A DNA stretch of 9,222 nucleotides from an uncultured Hyphomicrobiales bacterium. GTDB lineage: Bacteria > Pseudomonadota > Alphaproteobacteria > Rhizobiales > CAJQND01. The DNA is taken from assembly GCA_905479595.1 (NCBI GenBank), contig CAJQND010000082.1, forward strand, positions 1 through 9,222, given 5' to 3'. Under the pieces are notes generated by a model that was not told the DNA's origin, did no database searches, and saw nothing but the letters and a program-made list of their open reading frames with translations. This document shows, piece by piece, positions 7,104-9,222 of the stretch; the first letter of the stretch is position 1, and the number at the start of each line of letters is the position of its first letter. Position numbers and translations under genes: made by a program.

Positions 7104-7997
7104 CTAAGATTTCATTCCCGCGAGAATGGTTTCGATTTCCGTGCGAAACGCGTCCCCAAATTCTTCCCGGTCTAGGCCGTATGCAACATTTGCAGCCAGG
7201 AACCCAACTTTATCACCGCAATCATAGGTTTTTCCTGAAAAACGAACCCCTGCGAAAGCTTGCTTTTCTAACAACCGTATCATTGCGTCTGTGATTTGGA
7301 TTTCTCCACCAGCACCTGGGTCTTGGCGCTCGATCTCAGCGAAAATTTCCGGTTGCAGAATATAGCGACCTGAAATGATCAGGTTTGATGGTGCCTCTTC
7401 AACGGGTGGTTTCTCAACCATACTGGAAATTTGAAACGCACGTGATCCGATCGTTTCGCCGATGCCGACTACTCCGTAACGCGAGATGTTTTCTGGCGTT
7501 ACTTCTTCCACCGCGATGACGTTTCCTCCAGTTTGCTCATAGGTTTCCAACATCTGTGCAAGACAACCTGGCTGCGCTTTTATCAACATGTCCGGCAGCA
7601 GCAATGCAAATGGCTCATCGCCGACGAGATTACGAGCGCACCAGACAGCATGGCCTAATCCAAGCGGTTCCTGCTGGCGAGTAAAGCTTGATTGGCCAGC
7701 CTGTGGCAGGTCTTTCAGCAACAGTTCCAGTTCTTCAGTTTTGCCACGTGCAGCGAGGGTTTCTTCAAGCTCAAATTGCCTGTCGAAATGATCTTCAATG
7801 ACCGCTTTGTTGCGGCCGGTAACGAAAATGAAATGTTCAATGCCTGCTTCACGCGCCTCATCAACGGCGAGTTGAATAACCGGGCGGTCAACAATAGTGA
7901 GCATTTCCTTTGGCATGGCTTTGGTTGCCGGTAAAAACCGCGTGCCAAGCCCAGCCACAGGAAAAACTGCCGTCTTTACTTTTTTTTGCAAACTCAC
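7104..7997 (-). CDS. galU: UTP-glucose-1-phosphate uridylyltransferase
   Basis: 297 aa, full length. It makes UDP-glucose from UTP and glucose 1-phosphate for envelope and exopolysaccharide synthesis. The nucleotide-binding start is clear (VFPVAGLGTRFLPATKAMPK, residues 11-30). It is followed by QQEPLGLGHAV (108-118), the metal-site LLPD (133-136), VEKP (194-197), GRYIL (210-214), GEIQITDAM (231-239) and DCGDKVGF (259-266). This pattern is GalU rather than RfbA/RmlA or GlmU. The start is a GTG with GGAAG eight bases upstream. Codons 3-7 hold a run of eight A bases. It is followed by kdsD and preceded by the sulfotransferase gene on the same strand. A separate promoter candidate lies in the 52-base gap upstream. 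Confidence 0.95.
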   Translation of the reverse strand: MSLQKKVKTAVFPVAGLGTRFLPATKAMPKEMLTIVDRPVIQLAVDEAREAGIEHFIFVTGRNKAVIEDHFDRQFELEETLAARGKTEELELLLKDLPQAGQSSFTRQQEPLGLGHAVWCARNLVGDEPFALLLPDMLIKAQPGCLAQMLETYEQTGGNVIAVEEVTPENISRYGVVGIGETIGSRAFQISSMVEKPPVEEAPSNLIISGRYILQPEIFAEIERQDPGAGGEIQITDAMIRLLEKQAFAGVRFSGKTYDCGDKVGFLAANVAYGLDREEFGDAFRTEIETILAGMKS

Positions 7998-8025
7998 GTC
8001 GTGCGCTTCCAGTTTGAACTCTCAA

Positions 8026-8055
8026 ATTTTAGGCTCTGACACTAATGTGTCACAA
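8026..8055 (-). promoter_or_regulatory. Candidate promoter of galU-kdsD
   Basis: On the minus strand TTGTGA (8055-8050) and TAAAAT (8031-8026) are separated by 18 bases and lie 29 bases or more upstream of the galU GTG. The -35 overlaps the stop codon of the sulfotransferase gene. Only moderately consensus-like; it would let galU-kdsD be expressed independently of the low-GC gene upstream. Confidence 0.35.
8037..8052. promoter_or_regulatory. Perfect palindrome TGACAC-N4-GTGTCA
   Basis: Two perfect 6-base arms around a TAAT centre. It includes the sulfotransferase TGA stop and fills the -35/spacer part of the candidate galU promoter. There is no U-run after the hairpin in either direction, so an operator is more likely than a rho-independent terminator; it could also stabilise a 3' mRNA end. 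Confidence 0.4.
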
Positions 8056-8817
8056 AAACCATGGTGCGAGGTTGGATTTTTCCAGTTTTGTTTTGAACTC
8101 GTCAAAGTTGGCAATTGATTTCTCGATGGGTAACTGATTTTGTTTAACCAGTTTCTCTTCAACCACATCAACTCGATGCTTTGAACCGATGAATTCAAAA
8201 ATCTCATTGATTTTTTCCGGGCTTTTTATCTCAGTGTAGTCCAGTTGAACATATTTCTGACCAGTCTTTTCAAGGGTGGAAACAACCTCATTGAAGAATA
8301 GCGACTGCATACACACAAATTGAATAAATTCAATGAAATCAATCTCAATGGGGTCAATTTTAGCGAGAAATTTCTTGTCACCCACAAGCCATTGCCCACT
8401 ATTGGACGCGCGTTTGAGTGATAAGAAAGCTTCAAGAAGATTTCGCCGCAGGATTATTTTTTTGATCTCTGCGTTCATAACGATTTGATTGAGCGCTTCC
8501 TGCTGGTGCTCACAAAAAATCCGCATGCCAACAATTGGAGCTGCGGAATTTTTCAATATCGTACTGTGGAATTTCTCAAGGTCGTCGTTTCTCTTTTCAA
8601 TATTTTCACGTTCATACCCGGCGAAAATTTTATTTTTCGTGTGATGAATGCCGACGAAGTGCGGATTGAACAACTCGCCGTGACACAGCACATCAGGAGC
8701 GTCGTCAAGCGCACGCTCAACGAAATTCGACCCGCTGCGCATCATGCCAACTACGGCAAACACTTGCTTTGAATGCAGGTTCCAATGTGTGCCGGGATCG
8801 CAGATTGTTGATTTCAC
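8050..8817 (-). CDS. PAPS-dependent carbohydrate sulfotransferase (Stf0/NodH-like)
   Basis: 255 aa. Probably transfers sulfate from PAPS to a cell-surface glycan. The 5'-phosphosulfate-binding loop is AVVGMMRSGSNF at residues 21-32, followed by VLCHGELFNP (43-52), a block seen in Stf0/NodH-like bacterial sulfotransferases. The 3'-phosphate-binding region is IILRRNLLEAFLSLKRA (121-137) with Arg and a downstream Ser. No signal peptide or membrane segment, so cytoplasmic. Start GTG 8817 with AAGGTAAG a few bases upstream; no later start would preserve the binding loop with a normal N-terminus. Base composition is clearly more AT-rich than galU and kdsD, suggesting transfer with a polysaccharide locus. 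It reads towards galU with a 52-base gap. The acceptor cannot be told from sequence. Confidence 0.8.
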   Translation of the reverse strand: MKSTICDPGTHWNLHSKQVFAVVGMMRSGSNFVERALDDAPDVLCHGELFNPHFVGIHHTKNKIFAGYERENIEKRNDDLEKFHSTILKNSAAPIVGMRIFCEHQQEALNQIVMNAEIKKIILRRNLLEAFLSLKRASNSGQWLVGDKKFLAKIDPIEIDFIEFIQFVCMQSLFFNEVVSTLEKTGQKYVQLDYTEIKSPEKINEIFEFIGSKHRVDVVEEKLVKQNQLPIEKSIANFDEFKTKLEKSNLAPWFL

Positions 8818-8946
8818 GGAAAACTTACCTTGTATACGGTGCAGAGAAACATTTTAAAAAATTCACAACCTCAATACACGGCATTTGATCCCATTTAAAT
8901 GTGAAAATGTCCAAATCAGTGGATTAAATGAGCACAATCGCGATCA

Positions 8947-8976
8947 TTGGACAGGCATATGGGCCATATGTAATAA
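8947..8976 (+). promoter_or_regulatory. Candidate promoter for the FkbM-type gene
   Basis: TTGGAC (8947-8952), 18-base spacer, TAATAA (8971-8976), about 90 bases before the ATG at 9064. The elements are imperfect, but the spacer is filled by a symmetrical operator-like sequence. Confidence 0.3.
8956..8970. promoter_or_regulatory. Perfect palindrome CATATGG-G-CCATATG
   Basis: Arms of seven bases around a single central G, also containing two copies of CATATG nine bases apart. It lies exactly between the -35 and -10 candidates of the rightward promoter and in the divergent region, a good place for a repressor to act. Confidence 0.4.
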
Positions 8977-9063
8977 GGTCATAGATATTATTAGATTTGC
9001 GGCAATTTTTTTCCACATTACTTCGCGCGTATTTTCTGGTGAGAGATTCTTTTGGACGATGCC

Positions 9064-9222
9064 ATGCCACAATTGAGCAATGAGTTTGTTAGCCACTTTG
9101 GCGTGAAACTGAGATACGACTCTCCTGTCTATTCTGATTTCATGAAAGAACGGATTAGAACTGGAGCCTACGAGGTCCAGGAAGCCACCGAACTTGAAAG
9201 AATAATTCAAGAAGGTGAGACC
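9064..9222 (+). CDS. FkbM-type methyltransferase, N-terminal fragment cut by the window edge
   Basis: Fifty-three codons open to the right edge, beginning MPQLSNEFVSHFG. The end of the fragment (MKERIRTGAYEVQEATELER, then IIQEGET) resembles the segment directly before the SAM-binding motif of FkbM-family methyltransferases, where a variant of I-x-x-G-x-Y-E-x-x-E-A-x-x-L is followed by GD-x-VLE-x-GAG. The SAM site itself would lie just outside the window, so the assignment rests on the prefix only. A stop codon at 9040-9042 limits the start; ATG 9064 has only GGA at 9054-9056 as SD, and TTG 9052 is an alternative. Divergent to the sulfotransferase, it fits modification of a surface glycan. Confidence 0.55.
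   Translation, partial: MPQLSNEFVSHFGVKLRYDSPVYSDFMKERIRTGAYEVQEATELERIIQEGET

Larger units (their letters stand above)
8818..9063. other. AT-rich divergent intergenic region
   Basis: 246 bases between the divergently read sulfotransferase and the FkbM-type gene, about one-third GC in the stretch 8821-8940. It should hold promoters for both directions. No RNA gene or conserved protein is recognised. Short frames in it (for example 8885-9076 +) have no family resemblance. A 10-base palindrome CATTTAAATG is at 8892-8901. Confidence 0.6.

Noticed and set aside
8037..8052. Rho-independent terminator between the sulfotransferase and galU genes
   Set aside because: The stem is only six base pairs and no T-run follows on either strand; treated as a possible operator instead.
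8885..9076. 63-codon frame on the plus strand before the FkbM-type gene
   Set aside because: No family likeness, irregular composition, overlaps the next gene and the promoter candidates.
8944..9210. 88-codon frame on the minus strand at the right edge
   Set aside because: No recognisable domain, and it lies antisense to the better supported FkbM-like frame and to the divergent promoter region.

Overview
The window looks like chromosomal DNA of an alphaproteobacterium, probably a marine or Rhizobiales-type one. Pointers are the rhizobial-style ferrochelatase, an MntX-type manganese transporter (a family described from Roseobacters, Vibrios, SAR11 and SAR116), and the paired SPFH/NfeD genes. 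By eye, GC is about 50-55 % over most of the window and drops to roughly 35-42 % from about position 8020 to the right edge. Species-level placement is not possible from the sequence alone.

Left part (1-2029, + strand): the C-terminal beta-barrel of an outer-membrane protein resembling the Slam family (surface lipoprotein assembly modifier, formerly DUF560). Its reading frame is broken at a seven-G tract at 400-406. Its stop codon overlaps by one base the ATG of a secreted FecR-domain protein that ends in a 15-proline run and a short two-cysteine tail. The two are probably co-translated and may act as a transporter/client pair; that pairing is inference.

Middle (2030-6056, + strand): a promoter region with a Fur/Mur-type box drives a 10-TM metal transporter (mntX-like). 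It is followed by ferrochelatase (hemH), then an SPFH membrane-scaffold protein (qmcA-like) and its usual NfeD partner. The first pair ties Mn2+ transport to haem synthesis. The second pair is a standard membrane-quality-control module.

Right part (6063-8817, - strand; 9064 to edge, + strand): kdsD (Kdo precursor synthesis), galU (UDP-glucose synthesis) and a PAPS-type sulfotransferase read leftwards, with the sulfotransferase upstream, galU in the middle and kdsD last. From 9064 a gene reads rightwards off the window whose first 53 codons look like the N-terminus of an FkbM-type methyltransferase. This part looks like the start of an envelope-polysaccharide synthesis and modification locus. 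Its AT-rich outer part (sulfotransferase, methyltransferase) is probably acquired or fast evolving, and galU and kdsD supply sugar precursors.

No rRNA, tRNA, CRISPR array, insertion sequence or convincing rho-independent terminator was seen. No wholly new system can be asserted. The best leads are the frame-broken Slam-like gene coupled to the polyproline FecR protein, the metal-box-controlled mntX-hemH segment, and the palindromic promoter regions of the polysaccharide genes.
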